NCBI GenBank assembly: GCA_016839785.1
Contig: JAEOTQ010000060.1
Coordinates: 1 to 35,709 of the forward strand
DNA length: 35,709 nt
Direction: 5' to 3'
Source of the DNA: Candidatus Hodarchaeota archaeon
GTDB lineage: Archaea; Asgardarchaeota; Heimdallarchaeia; Hodarchaeales; Hodarchaeaceae
Shown here in pieces: positions 1 to 8,397 of this stretch (positions are counted from its first letter, which is position 1; every line of letters starts with the position of its first letter). The notes beneath the pieces were generated by a model. The model ran no database searches and was not told where the DNA came from. It saw only the letters and a list, made by a program, of their open reading frames with translations. The position numbers and the translations under genes are program-made.

Positions 1-75
1 AAATTCTTTGAAGTAGAGTAAGAGTTGACTGTCTCTACTAACTATTTTTTCTTTATTTCTATACCTTCTTGATAG

Positions 76-573
76 TCAATTTTCTACGTCCTTCTCTACG
101 ACAAGCATCTTTCCAAGTTCCTTTCCGATTGATCTGAATTCTAATTCCACATTTTTCTCAAGAGGCCCCTCTCTACCATATACAATTGCTGAAAGATAGG
201 GTTTGATGATTTTCATTTTCATGCGCCTCATTTTTCCTTCAATCCGTCTAGCGGCACTATTTTCAAGTGTCAACAGCCATTTTTTATTCATACGTGATGG
301 GTTTCTTGTATCAAAGCTAAATCCTTTAATTCCTTTTAGTGAAACGGTTTTCAGCTTCACCAGAAACTCCTTTAGTGGTTTAGATATTCCTATGATATGT
401 GTAGGACCTCCTATCGCAATAAATTCATACTTTGACAAATTTTCGAGAACTATCTCTTCTATACCGAGACATTCTACGCTCATACCTACATCTTTCATAC
501 CATTGGCTAAGCAATAAGCCACTTGTTTCGTATTTCCAAATAATGAATGATAAATGATTAACCCATGAGTCAT
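76..573 (-). CDS. Flavodoxin-family protein
   Basis: A 165-residue single-domain flavodoxin, expected to bind FMN and carry electrons in the cytoplasm. Residues 5-15 form the first beta strand and the phosphate loop (IIYHSLFGNTK, the S-x-x-G-N-T type). The second diagnostic loop, IAIGGPTH, follows near residue 55. The C-terminal third is unusually basic (RRIEGKMRRMKMKIIK) and may mediate docking to a membrane or a partner; that is inference. The ATG overlaps the stop of the upstream membrane-protein gene by 4 bases, so the two are translationally coupled. It is the last gene of a three-gene operon led by a TetR regulator. The upstream gene has a di-heme His pattern, so this flavodoxin is the natural candidate for its electron partner. 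It could also be a flavodoxin-like reductase subunit; the fold call is firm, the role is not. Confidence 0.85.
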   Translation of the reverse strand: MTHGLIIYHSLFGNTKQVAYCLANGMKDVGMSVECLGIEEIVLENLSKYEFIAIGGPTHIIGISKPLKEFLVKLKTVSLKGIKGFSFDTRNPSRMNKKWLLTLENSAARRIEGKMRRMKMKIIKPYLSAIVYGREGPLEKNVELEFRSIGKELGKMLVVEKDVEN

Positions 574-1292
574 TTCAGTTCTTCACCTTCTACCTGTCTC
601 TGAACTCCCTGAGAGTCATAATCGCTCGTGGATTGTCTAGAGTATATATTCCATAATTCACTCGTAATTAATACGAACAGTGAACCGAAAGTAATGAGGG
701 AAATGAAAATCATCCCGAAAAGATTCCAGTTCCCTACATGGAAAGGTAATCCAATCATCAAACCAAATATTAATGACCAGTGTAACCAATAAAGTAATGT
801 CAATTTGCTCCTGCTCTTGGGATACAAAGGCCAACTTACTATCCAAAAACTATATTCTATAAGCCATATTAGCCCTAAAACGAACATGAGGATGACACAG
901 TAAGTTGACTGTTGTAATAGTTGTAACATGTGAGTTGCAACGAGTCCTAATACTATTGTGTAAAGTCCACTATGAAAAATCAGACCAATAGTATAGACCC
1001 AACCGAATACGTTGGTCTTTCCCAGAATTCGAGAAAATCCCTTGGTTGCCATCCCAAATTTATTTAGGATGAGAAAAAAATAATTGAACAAAATTGGTAT
1101 TTCTGCGACAATAAATAAGGGAAATATTATCTGACCTAATATTTTTCCATCAATCCTCGCCACTTCAACAATAAAATAACTGGAAATTGTTGATATTATT
1201 AGTAAAATCACTATTCTAATAAGTAGTGTTGACTTTACAGATTTATTAAAATTTAAATTAGCTGTTGTGTTTGTATTGTACATTTTTTTCAC
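570..1292 (-). CDS. Six-helix membrane protein with di-heme (ferric-reductase-like) histidine pattern
   Basis: A 240-residue integral membrane protein with about six hydrophobic helices (roughly 22-45, 52-76, 96-118, 131-153, 164-183, 191-210) and a hydrophilic tail. Two helices each carry a pair of histidines separated by exactly 13 residues: H107/H121 and H171/H185. That is the spacing used by the ferric reductase/NADPH oxidase/YedZ-type membrane domain to hold two stacked b hemes, and it is the main reason for this call. No FAD/NAD(P)H domain follows in the same chain. Instead the next gene, overlapping by 4 bases, is a flavodoxin, which may replace it. The gene follows the TetR gene by 29 bases. 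Overall similarity to a named family was not established, so heme binding is inferred from the histidine geometry. Confidence 0.6.
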   Translation of the reverse strand: MKKMYNTNTTANLNFNKSVKSTLLIRIVILLIISTISSYFIVEVARIDGKILGQIIFPLFIVAEIPILFNYFFLILNKFGMATKGFSRILGKTNVFGWVYTIGLIFHSGLYTIVLGLVATHMLQLLQQSTYCVILMFVLGLIWLIEYSFWIVSWPLYPKSRSKLTLLYWLHWSLIFGLMIGLPFHVGNWNLFGMIFISLITFGSLFVLITSELWNIYSRQSTSDYDSQGVQRQVEGEELK

Positions 1293-1321
1293 AATCTCTT
1301 TGTTTTGAGATAGTACAATAC

Positions 1322-2008
1322 TTAATCGTCATAATGCTTCAATCCCTTATCGATAATCGTGAATAAAACATTCAAATATTCTTTAGATTTTCCTTCAGGA
1401 TGATTAGTCCTTTTCCCGCGCATTATTAGTTCCTGGATGGCTGAATTAAGGGCGCTTAGTGCCATTACAACTGAAAGTGGATCTACTGATTCTTGAACTC
1501 CCGCAGCATTCATCGTTTCTGTAATAACATTTATCATGAGTTTCTCTATCTTTAGCTGATAGAATCTGAACTCTTCCTCGCTTTCTGTAAGCGATTGGCT
1601 TGTTTCCTCTTTTTGCAGTATTTTCTTAATTCCGAGGCTCAAACGACCAGCATCAAATAAACTCGCATAATCAGGATATTTATCCACATAGATAAGATAG
1701 GCGTCCCCCATCGTTCTTAATTCCTGTTTTTTTCCTGATTCGGCAAACGTAGTTTCCATCGTCTGAAATAATTTCTCGTAAGCCTTGGAAATGACAGCAA
1801 TGAATAGATCATCTTTAGACTCAAAATAATTGTAGATAGTTGCTTTACTATATCCTGCTTCAAGCGCAATTTGATCGATCATTGTTCGTTCATAACCCTG
1901 CTCTAGAAAAAACCTTTCAGCAATATCGATGATTGATTTACGCCTTTGATTACGTTCTCGTTCCATTCTTCGATTTTTAGGGGAAAAAGACTGCTTATCC
2001 TTATTCAT
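1322..2008 (-). CDS. TetR/AcrR-family transcriptional regulator
   Basis: A 228-residue one-component repressor. The N-terminus is strongly basic (KNRRMERERNQRRK), followed by the classic TetR helix-turn-helix at about residues 25-72: IIDIAERFFLEQGYERTMI, then the recognition segment IALEAGYSKATIYNYFESK. The C-terminal 150 residues are helical and divergent, as expected for a ligand-binding and dimer domain; no ligand can be named. It is the first gene of the operon with the di-heme-like membrane protein and flavodoxin. Two near-identical palindromes lie 50-83 bases upstream of its ATG, so autoregulation of the whole operon is likely. TetR proteins usually act as dimers on such sites and release DNA when they bind a small molecule. 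Confidence 0.93.
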   Translation of the reverse strand: MNKDKQSFSPKNRRMERERNQRRKSIIDIAERFFLEQGYERTMIDQIALEAGYSKATIYNYFESKDDLFIAVISKAYEKLFQTMETTFAESGKKQELRTMGDAYLIYVDKYPDYASLFDAGRLSLGIKKILQKEETSQSLTESEEEFRFYQLKIEKLMINVITETMNAAGVQESVDPLSVVMALSALNSAIQELIMRGKRTNHPEGKSKEYLNVLFTIIDKGLKHYDD

Positions 2009-2375
2009 TTTCTCTCATTAGATTAGTTGTAACATCGAGTTATTAAGTATTGTACTTAAGTCAAACTGACTTGAATATAGTCATTTTGACTCGAATATAA
2101 AAATTTATTTTTCAGGGCAAAATCAAGACATCAGATTTCATTCTCAAAACAAATCGAAAATGCAGAAATCAGATTTTCTTCAAAAGAATTGAAAAGCAGT
2201 GTATCCAAGAATAAATTTAGTGACGTTAGATGATGTTATTTCCACCCAGCGATAATTACATCACTACTTGGAAGGGATATCGAGTAAATTGGGATACTTG
2301 TTGGCTAGTTAAATTTTCATTATCACGTAAAAATCGGTGTTTCATATATTACTTAAATCTATGCTTATTAATCAT
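2009..2375. other. Intergenic region holding the TetR-operon promoter
   Basis: This 367-base stretch contains the tandem operators and an A/T-rich TATA-like segment (about 2094-2112, minus strand). A short plus-strand reading frame at 2230-2475 runs into the 3' end of the next gene antisense and has no recognisable content, so it is not called. Nothing else stands out. Confidence 0.5.
2058..2091 (-). promoter_or_regulatory. Tandem palindromic operators for the TetR-led operon
   Basis: Two perfect palindromes share the half-site AGTCA: AAGTCA-AAC-TGACTT at 2058-2072 and AGTCA-TTT-TGACT at 2079-2091. Their centres (2065 and 2085) are 20 bp apart, close to two helical turns. A longer direct repeat, TGACTYGAATATA at 2067-2079 and 2087-2099, repeats with the same 20-bp period. 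The region 2094-2112 is A/T-only enough on the minus strand to serve as a TATA element, which would put the operators over the transcription start. The most likely binder is the TetR protein encoded immediately downstream. Confidence 0.7.
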
Positions 2376-3080
2376 TTATTTCTCTGATCTAATCGTTGAT
2401 ACAATTACAAATAGAATCATGAGGAATGCAAAAAAGCCAAAGAAGACAGTTAAAATCTGTAAAAGGGGAATTTGATAACTTGGAAGCAAATTATTCAATA
2501 CGGGAATATCTGTAAGAAATGATTCATTAAACGTGTATATGCCACCTGTAGCGGAGATAGAAACCATCATAACGAATCCTAACACTGCAGCACCACTATA
2601 TATTAATTGAATCCCCAGATGAGTTTCACAGATTTTTATTTTCTTTAATGATACAAAATAAAATCTGATAATCCCTGAAATGAGATAGAACTGCATTCCT
2701 ACAACTGTCCACACTACTTTATATCCCAACTGTGATTGATTCATTGCTTTATCTAACCCTTGAATTGGAACAGACAAGTCAAAAAAGAATAAAATTGTAT
2801 CAAGTATACCTTCAATATTGGTAAGAGAAAGGTGAAAGTCAACACCAGAGGCATCAATCAATCCCAGATAAGAAGCCACGAGAATTCCTCCCAGACCTAT
2901 TAATCCTCCCACATGAGCAGCAAAATCTAGATTTTGGACAGTTTCTTCATTTATCCTGTTATGAAAATTGAGAATTTCTCTTTTTTGAAACAAATTCATC
3001 ACTAATGCAAGTGAAGTGCAAATTGCTGTTACAAACCAGGCGCCGATGTGAAAATGTATAGAAGGAGCATGTAAGACCAT
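2376..3080 (-). CDS. Multi-spanning membrane protein, DUF2231-like
   Basis: A 234-residue membrane protein with four to five hydrophobic segments. The N-terminus (LHAPSIHFHIGAWFV) resembles the start of DUF2231 proteins, where a histidine-rich motif of the form H-P-x-x-V-H-F-P precedes the first helix. A second segment, HVGGLIGLGGILVASYLGLID, also follows the small-residue pattern of that family, and a later THLGIQLIYSGAAVLGF carries another membrane-border histidine. DUF2231 proteins are poorly characterised and have been suggested to bind heme; that is only a possibility here. It lies 30 bases downstream of a secreted protein gene on the same strand and is probably co-transcribed with it. 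Confidence is high for a real membrane protein, moderate for the family. Confidence 0.6.
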   Translation of the reverse strand: MVLHAPSIHFHIGAWFVTAICTSLALVMNLFQKREILNFHNRINEETVQNLDFAAHVGGLIGLGGILVASYLGLIDASGVDFHLSLTNIEGILDTILFFFDLSVPIQGLDKAMNQSQLGYKVVWTVVGMQFYLISGIIRFYFVSLKKIKICETHLGIQLIYSGAAVLGFVMMVSISATGGIYTFNESFLTDIPVLNNLLPSYQIPLLQILTVFFGFFAFLMILFVIVSTIRSEK

Positions 3081-3110
3081 AATTCAGTATTCCTATAAGT
3101 TAGTTCATTG

Positions 3111-4235
3111 TTAATGCCGTCTTTTGTTATAATAAAGTAAGCCTAGAATTATTACAACATTGATTCCAAGTCCTAAACCACCAAAAATCAATAATTCAGC
3201 AACACGATCGGATTGATGAAGTCCTGACGTCTCTAGTGGATCTGTGTCGGTTAGATTTTCTGAGATTTTGGAGCTTAAAGCGAGTGAAAAGTTAGCCCTA
3301 ACTCCCCCCTGATGCACTGCATTACTAGCAAAAATGATTCCAATTGGAGAAGTAAAAGTAAATTCCACATCAGTTACTTCATCCGTTTTAAAAGGACGCA
3401 TCATCTCAAAAAATTCTAAATTCGATTCAGTTTCATTAATCATTCCCTTTTCAAAATCAAGATCTTGGTCAATATCAGGAATTGGTGTATTAAAGCTATT
3501 AGCTGTATAATCAGCTAGTATTCCACCTTCTAAGAACCACCAAATATCCTCTCCGTTTTCCATACAAATTCCATCACCATCATTATCAAATTGGAGGCTT
3601 ATCCATGTTAAGGAATTGTCGTATACAAAAATTCCAAAAATATGAGAAAAATTATGAGCGAACTTAATGTAGCCCCCATATTCAGGAATTGGTTTAGCAG
3701 GGACAAATGTCCAGAAAAGGCTAACATTGCTATCAGTCAAACAAGGACAGTCTTTTATTAATCTTGAAGCATTATACACATAGATATCTGCTTCAACTTC
3801 TAAGTTCTGAAAAGCTAAGATTAAGAGAACTTGAGTTTGATTATTACTCGTATCATTAGCGATTATTTCGAAGAATTTTATCCCATTTGAGAAGGTTCGA
3901 GAATCAACAATTGCCCTAAATTTCGAAGTTTCTGTATCATTTTGAGATAAAGCTAATTCTTTCGAAGATCCTCTCTCACGATAGATGACTTTGTCGACTG
4001 CTACATCATCAACCGCAGTTACTGTAATAAAAAACCAACCACTTATTACAGAAAGATTTTCAGGTTCTGTGATGGTTAAACTAGGTGCAGAACCAGTCTG
4101 AGATATGGTAGTGGGTTGATGTTTTTGTCTACTCGGATGATTAAAGCCGTGACTAGAAAATGAGATTTGAGAACTGAATATTATTGAAAAAAGGAAAAAA
4201 ATGAGGAAACCTGAAGAAACCTTTCTGAAAAACAT
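3111..4235 (-). CDS. Secreted, C-terminally anchored protein with Ig-like and DOMON-like regions
   Basis: A 374-residue type I surface protein. Residues 1-30 are a signal peptide (basic MFFRK, then a hydrophobic stretch). Residues about 50-145 look like an Ig/fibronectin-type beta-sandwich (SLTITEPENLSVISGWFFIT...). Residues about 150-320 form a second beta-rich domain with DNDGDG and a GEDIWWF stretch, resembling DOMON or ethylbenzene-dehydrogenase-type heme-binding sandwiches; this is tentative. A single helix, LLIFGGLGLGINVVIILGLL, and the tail YYNKRRH anchor it with the C-terminus inside. About ten N-x-S/T sequons lie in the outside part, fitting N-glycosylation of an archaeal surface protein. 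It is the first gene of a pair with the membrane protein downstream and is divergent from the threonine dehydratase gene. Confidence 0.65.
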   Translation of the reverse strand: MFFRKVSSGFLIFFLFSIIFSSQISFSSHGFNHPSRQKHQPTTISQTGSAPSLTITEPENLSVISGWFFITVTAVDDVAVDKVIYRERGSSKELALSQNDTETSKFRAIVDSRTFSNGIKFFEIIANDTSNNQTQVLLILAFQNLEVEADIYVYNASRLIKDCPCLTDSNVSLFWTFVPAKPIPEYGGYIKFAHNFSHIFGIFVYDNSLTWISLQFDNDGDGICMENGEDIWWFLEGGILADYTANSFNTPIPDIDQDLDFEKGMINETESNLEFFEMMRPFKTDEVTDVEFTFTSPIGIIFASNAVHQGGVRANFSLALSSKISENLTDTDPLETSGLHQSDRVAELLIFGGLGLGINVVIILGLLYYNKRRH

Positions 4236-4340
4236 AAATTGCTTCGAACCGACTTTCGATTAAAAACTTTACCAGATCATACGAGAAAAAGATTTTACTT
4301 TAAATGAAGGAAAAAAATCGAAGGAAATGAAGGACTTTCT

Positions 4341-5318
4341 ATGACCACAAGAGATAAATTGATCACCTTACAAGATATTCTTAGTGCTCAAGAAGTGATT
4401 GGTGACCAGATACTCGAAACACCCTTAATATTTGCATCGAATTTGGGAAAACTTTTGAATGTGAATTTGTACCTTAAAACTGAATTATTTCAAAAAATGG
4501 GATCATTTAAGCTCCGTGGTGTATTGAATAAAATTCAAACTCTTTCAGAGAAGGAAAAGAATAATGGAGTGATTACAATTTCAGCAGGTAATCATGCTCA
4601 AAGTCTTGCCTATGCTTGTAAGAATGAGGGAATTCGAGCTGTCATTATCATGCCGTCCTATGCGGCCAAGAATAAAATTGAGGCAACGAAAGACCTTGGT
4701 GCAGAAGTAATAGTGCACAAAGACAGTCATACTTTGATGGAGAAACTGAATGAAATTAGAGCTAAACAAGATCTGACCTTAATCCATCCTTTTGATGACG
4801 TATCAATTATCGCGGGACAAGGAACAATTGGATTAGAGATATTGACCGAGATGTCAATCATTCCTGACCTCGTAATAGTTCCTGTAGGTGGAGGAGGATT
4901 GATTTCTGGGATTGCAGCTGCAGTAAAGTTGCAATACCCTAATGTTAGCATAATAGGAGTGGAACCAATAGGTGCAGCAGCCATGCATGAAAGTCTTCTC
5001 AAAAACTCTGTTGTATCTTTAAAAGATATTAAGACTATTGCTGATGGTCTAGCAGCTCCCTTTGCAGGAAAACATACTTTAGCACATGTGAAGAAATTTG
5101 TAGATGAGATAGTTCTCGTGTCTGATGAAGAAATTATGTCCTCTATTCGTTTACTTCTTCTTCAAGGGAAATTATTGTGTGAACCTGCAGGCGCAGCAGG
5201 ATTTGCAGCCCTGCTTGCTAAAAAGATCTCCACATCTCGAGATATGAATATAGTATGTGTCCTTAGTGGAGGGAATATTGAGAAAGCACTATTACGAAGG
5301 ATTATTGCTGAAGAATGA
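4341..5318 (+). CDS. Threonine/serine dehydratase (PLP, short catabolic type)
   Basis: A 325-residue fold-type II PLP enzyme predicted to deaminate L-threonine to 2-oxobutyrate (and serine to pyruvate). The PLP lysine is K57 in GSFKLRG, the substrate-binding loop is SAGNHAQS (81-88), the phosphate-cup glycines are GGGG (183-186), and the C-terminal SGGN closes the ring-nitrogen site. There is no C-terminal ACT domain, so it is not the feedback-regulated biosynthetic IlvA; TdcB or a serine racemase are the alternatives. A PLP beta-replacement enzyme cannot be excluded, but the motifs are those of the dehydratase. It starts at an ATG 105 bases from the divergent surface-protein gene and is followed after 21 bases by the radical SAM gene on the same strand. 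Confidence 0.9.
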   Translation: MTTRDKLITLQDILSAQEVIGDQILETPLIFASNLGKLLNVNLYLKTELFQKMGSFKLRGVLNKIQTLSEKEKNNGVITISAGNHAQSLAYACKNEGIRAVIIMPSYAAKNKIEATKDLGAEVIVHKDSHTLMEKLNEIRAKQDLTLIHPFDDVSIIAGQGTIGLEILTEMSIIPDLVIVPVGGGGLISGIAAAVKLQYPNVSIIGVEPIGAAAMHESLLKNSVVSLKDIKTIADGLAAPFAGKHTLAHVKKFVDEIVLVSDEEIMSSIRLLLLQGKLLCEPAGAAGFAALLAKKISTSRDMNIVCVLSGGNIEKALLRRIIAEE

Positions 5319-5339
5319 CACTTAGGAGATCTCATTGGA

Positions 5340-6155
5340 TTGAAAGTAAATTTTCGTGAAGCTAAGAGTATAGTCACCAAAAGTAATATTCCTTCTATAG
5401 ATTATGTGATTAATCCGTATACTGGATGTCAGCACGCGTGCATTTACTGTTATGCGGAATTCATGATTCGATTTACCAATCATAAAGGGGAAAAATGGGG
5501 AGAATTTTTGGATGTAAAGACATTCGACTTTGATAAAATGACGCCACAGAAATACAAGGGAAAAAGACTATTGTTGAGTTCCGTGACAGATCCCTACCTA
5601 CCTCTCGAAAAAAAATATCTTAATACTCGTAAGATCTTGGAGAAATTAGTAGACACCGAGGCTGAGGTGTCAATTCTTACAAAGTCGAAATTGGTTACTC
5701 GAGACATAGACTTGTTTCAACAATTCAAAAATATTGAAGTAGGTATATCGATCAGTACCTTAGATGATGATTTTGCTAAAAAAATAGAGCGTGGAGCATC
5801 TAAACCCTCAGACCGGATTATAGCTCTCAAAGAGATTTCAAACGCAGGAATAAAAACATATACCTTTATTTCTCCCTTCTTTCCAGAGATAACTGACTTT
5901 AAGGCAATAATTAAGGCAACACAATCTTTTACTAACCAATACAGCTTTGAAAATTTGAACTTTCGACCTCACAATATTCCAAGAATTATAAAGGTTATTA
6001 ACGCCAATTATCCTCAATTTTTACCTGTCTATGAAGAATTAAAAAAAGATCGAAATTATTGGAACTTGGTGGAAATGGATATCAGAAATTTCTGTGAAAA
6101 GGAGAACTTAAATTATAAAATTGAATTTCATCATGGTGGATTCTCAAAAAGTTAG
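5340..6155 (+). CDS. Radical SAM protein, SplB-like (COG1533)
   Basis: A 271-residue radical S-adenosylmethionine enzyme. The [4Fe-4S]-binding motif is C-x3-C-x2-C at C30, C34 and C37 in NPYTGCQHACIYCYA, the form seen in the SplB/Rv2578c-like group. Downstream are the expected barrel features: SSVTDPYLPLEKK, then SILTKS and ISISTLDD. Most members have no known substrate; spore-photoproduct-lyase activity should not be assumed. The start is a TTG at 5340, with AGGAG 11 bases upstream and the conserved N-terminus beginning a few residues in. It lies 21 bases after the threonine dehydratase gene. There is no C-terminal extension or extra cysteine cluster. Confidence 0.85.
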   Translation: MKVNFREAKSIVTKSNIPSIDYVINPYTGCQHACIYCYAEFMIRFTNHKGEKWGEFLDVKTFDFDKMTPQKYKGKRLLLSSVTDPYLPLEKKYLNTRKILEKLVDTEAEVSILTKSKLVTRDIDLFQQFKNIEVGISISTLDDDFAKKIERGASKPSDRIIALKEISNAGIKTYTFISPFFPEITDFKAIIKATQSFTNQYSFENLNFRPHNIPRIIKVINANYPQFLPVYEELKKDRNYWNLVEMDIRNFCEKENLNYKIEFHHGGFSKS

Positions 6156-6246
6156 ATATTCAATAATTTGTACTATCGTATTCAGAAAATGAGAATTCGT
6201 TCAATAATTTTTTTAATTGAAGGAACGATGGGTCTTCAGAGTGCAG

Positions 6247-7575
6247 ATGTCAAATCCAGAATTTCATATCCAGGTTGATCCACAGATAGAATCAATCGTA
6301 ATGCCAGAAAATGTTAAGATTGGTTTAATGGTGGCAGAACACCGCAAAAAATGCTCTTCTCTTCAATGTTCATTCGATTATCATGCTTTTGCTATAGGAC
6401 AATCGCCTTTTCATGTTCCGGAACCATTAGAAAACTCTCTTCGTGAAAATACCCATCAATCTCACTATAGTGCCTCTGTTGGTATTTCAGAACTTCGTGA
6501 GGCAATTGCCGAATTCAATAAGCGTTATTTTCGTTTTGATATTGACCCCAGTCTAGTTATCATTGGACACGGTACAAAGGGGGTCATTTTTACGATCTTT
6601 TCTCTGATTAAAGGAGATGTAATTATCCCAGCTCCTGCTTGGGTATCCTATGTGCCCCAAATAAAATTATTGGGAAAAGAGTATCATATTATCAATTTAA
6701 AACCTGAAAACAATTATAAACTCACTGCAAAGGAGTTAGACTCCTATTTATCTAATTTACATCGAGATCAGCATCTTTTGGTTCTTAATAGCCCTCATAA
6801 TCCATCTGGAGCAGTCTATCGAAGGGAGGAACTTGAAGAGATAGTAGATGTGTGTCGAAAACACGGAATTCTTGTCTTATCCGATGAAATATATGCTCTT
6901 TCTACTTACGATCAAAAGTCCTTTGCCAGTATGCGATCTATATATCCAGAGGGGACTTTTGTTACAAATGGATTGTCTAAAGATCGTGGTGCGGCAGGTT
7001 ATCGTTTAGGTCATTGTTTACTCCCCAAAAATTGTTCTGAAGAGCTCCAGCTTAATTTCAAAAAGATAGCTGCCACTATTTATACAAATGTTTCCACTCC
7101 TATCCAATATGCTGCAATCGCTGCTTATAAACAAAATGAAGTCATAGATGAATATATTCGAGTCACACGTGAAATTCATAGAATTATGGGTACAAATTTC
7201 AGTCGTGAGCTTGGAAAAATTGAAGGAGTAGAAGTAACCAGACCTAATGGTGGTTTTTACTTTCTTGTGAGCTTTAACAAATTAAAAGAGGGACTCCACA
7301 ACCACAACATAAAAATTGCAAACGAATTATCAAATGCATTGTTAAAACATCCATTTCATATTGCTGCATTAACAGGGGACGCCTGTCTATTTAATCCCGA
7401 TGATTTTACTGCCCGTATTGCATTCGTTGACTACGATGGAAGAAAAGCCTTTAATAATTATAGAGCCAACCCACCCCACACGGAAGAGGATGAATATGAA
7501 TTCTTCAAAAAATATGCACCTCGCATGTTTCAAGCAATCTCGACATTTCAGAAGTTTGCAAACTCACTGAAGTAG
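6247..7575 (+). CDS. Class I/II aminotransferase (PLP)
   Basis: A fold-type I aminotransferase of about 440 residues. Counting from a possible upstream TTG at 6217, the PLP lysine is K255 in NGLSKDRGAAGYRLG, the pyridine-nitrogen aspartate is D223 in SDEIY, the conserved asparagine is N195 in NSPHNPSG, and R263 is the phosphate-side arginine. The ATG at 6247 is preferred; the TTG at 6217 and a GTG at 6241 remain in frame and none has a convincing ribosome site. The chain is longer than the usual 390-400 residues, with the extra length partly in the N-terminal arm. It opens a run of four genes with gaps of only 15-18 bases. The amino acid used cannot be read from sequence. An 11-bp direct repeat (TTCAATAATTT at 6159 and 6200) lies in the leader. 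Confidence 0.87.
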   Translation: MSNPEFHIQVDPQIESIVMPENVKIGLMVAEHRKKCSSLQCSFDYHAFAIGQSPFHVPEPLENSLRENTHQSHYSASVGISELREAIAEFNKRYFRFDIDPSLVIIGHGTKGVIFTIFSLIKGDVIIPAPAWVSYVPQIKLLGKEYHIINLKPENNYKLTAKELDSYLSNLHRDQHLLVLNSPHNPSGAVYRREELEEIVDVCRKHGILVLSDEIYALSTYDQKSFASMRSIYPEGTFVTNGLSKDRGAAGYRLGHCLLPKNCSEELQLNFKKIAATIYTNVSTPIQYAAIAAYKQNEVIDEYIRVTREIHRIMGTNFSRELGKIEGVEVTRPNGGFYFLVSFNKLKEGLHNHNIKIANELSNALLKHPFHIAALTGDACLFNPDDFTARIAFVDYDGRKAFNNYRANPPHTEEDEYEFFKKYAPRMFQAISTFQKFANSLK

Positions 7576-7590
7576 TGGAATCACCTAACA

Positions 7591-8379
7591 ATGTCTTCAA
7601 TAGTCGAAGAAATACTACCAATTGGTAAAGAACTTAATGTAGCCTATATGAAACGAGCTGTTGATACAAGTAATAAACCTTACATTGTTTTCATACATGG
7701 GTTCGGATCTTCCAAGGAATTTTTCAGATTTGCTTTTGAAGATCCTTCACTCAAAGATTATCCTCTAATTTCACTTGATCTTATTGGTTTTGGAAATAGT
7801 ACAAAACACGAAAAATTTAGCTATGAAATGTCAAACCAAGCTGCAATCATAATTCAGGTTCTGAATCAGTTAGAGGTGTGGAGATTTCATCTATGTGCAC
7901 ACTCCATGGGTGGATTGGTAGCGATGGAGATAATAGACCAAACTCCTCCTCAGGTTCTATCTTTTATAAATTTAGAAGGGAATCTCACACTAAACGACTG
8001 CTTTGTGACTGGAAAAATCCTTGATTTCCCACTTGAGGTATTTTTAGCTTCAGGAAGAGCAGAATTCGAGGAGCAGTTGGCAGATTATCCTTCTTATCTA
8101 AAAGAATTTCGAAAAGCATCATCAATTGCTCTCTATCGGAGTGCAGATGACACTGTCAGACTATCAAGTACTTCACGTTTAATAGAGGAATTTATTAATT
8201 TATCAATCAGGAAGTGCTATATCTATGGAGAAAAAAATAGAGGAAAATTTCCTTCGGAACAAATACTAGTTACTAAGGAAGTACCTGTATATTATATTAT
8301 CGAGAGTGACCATGAAATGGCAGAACAGAATCCATCTCATCTCTATTCGACTATTAGCAAATTTCTGGGTGACAAATGA
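7591..8379 (+). CDS. Alpha/beta hydrolase
   Basis: A 262-residue alpha/beta-hydrolase-fold enzyme. The oxyanion loop is IHGFGSS (35-41), the nucleophile elbow is A-H-S-M-G-G with S105, and a late histidine (about H241, in ESDHEMAE) fits the catalytic base. The acid is probably the glutamate in FINLEGNLT or a nearby residue. No signal peptide or lid domain is evident, so a cytoplasmic esterase, amidase or C-C hydrolase is possible. It sits 15 bases after the first aminotransferase and 18 bases before the ornithine-cyclodeaminase-like gene, implying a role in the same small-molecule pathway, perhaps opening or releasing an intermediate. The substrate is unknown. Confidence 0.88.
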   Translation: MSSIVEEILPIGKELNVAYMKRAVDTSNKPYIVFIHGFGSSKEFFRFAFEDPSLKDYPLISLDLIGFGNSTKHEKFSYEMSNQAAIIIQVLNQLEVWRFHLCAHSMGGLVAMEIIDQTPPQVLSFINLEGNLTLNDCFVTGKILDFPLEVFLASGRAEFEEQLADYPSYLKEFRKASSIALYRSADDTVRLSSTSRLIEEFINLSIRKCYIYGEKNRGKFPSEQILVTKEVPVYYIIESDHEMAEQNPSHLYSTISKFLGDK

Positions 8380-8397
8380 ACTGTTCTGGAGAAATTA

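Noticed and set aside
203..517. Plus-strand frame opposite the flavodoxin gene
   Set aside because: Lies wholly antisense to a clear flavodoxin with intact FMN loops; its content is a shadow of that gene.
2230..2475. 81-codon plus-strand frame
   Set aside because: Runs antisense into the 3' end of the DUF2231-like gene, has no recognisable motif, and the region upstream is occupied by the TetR promoter.
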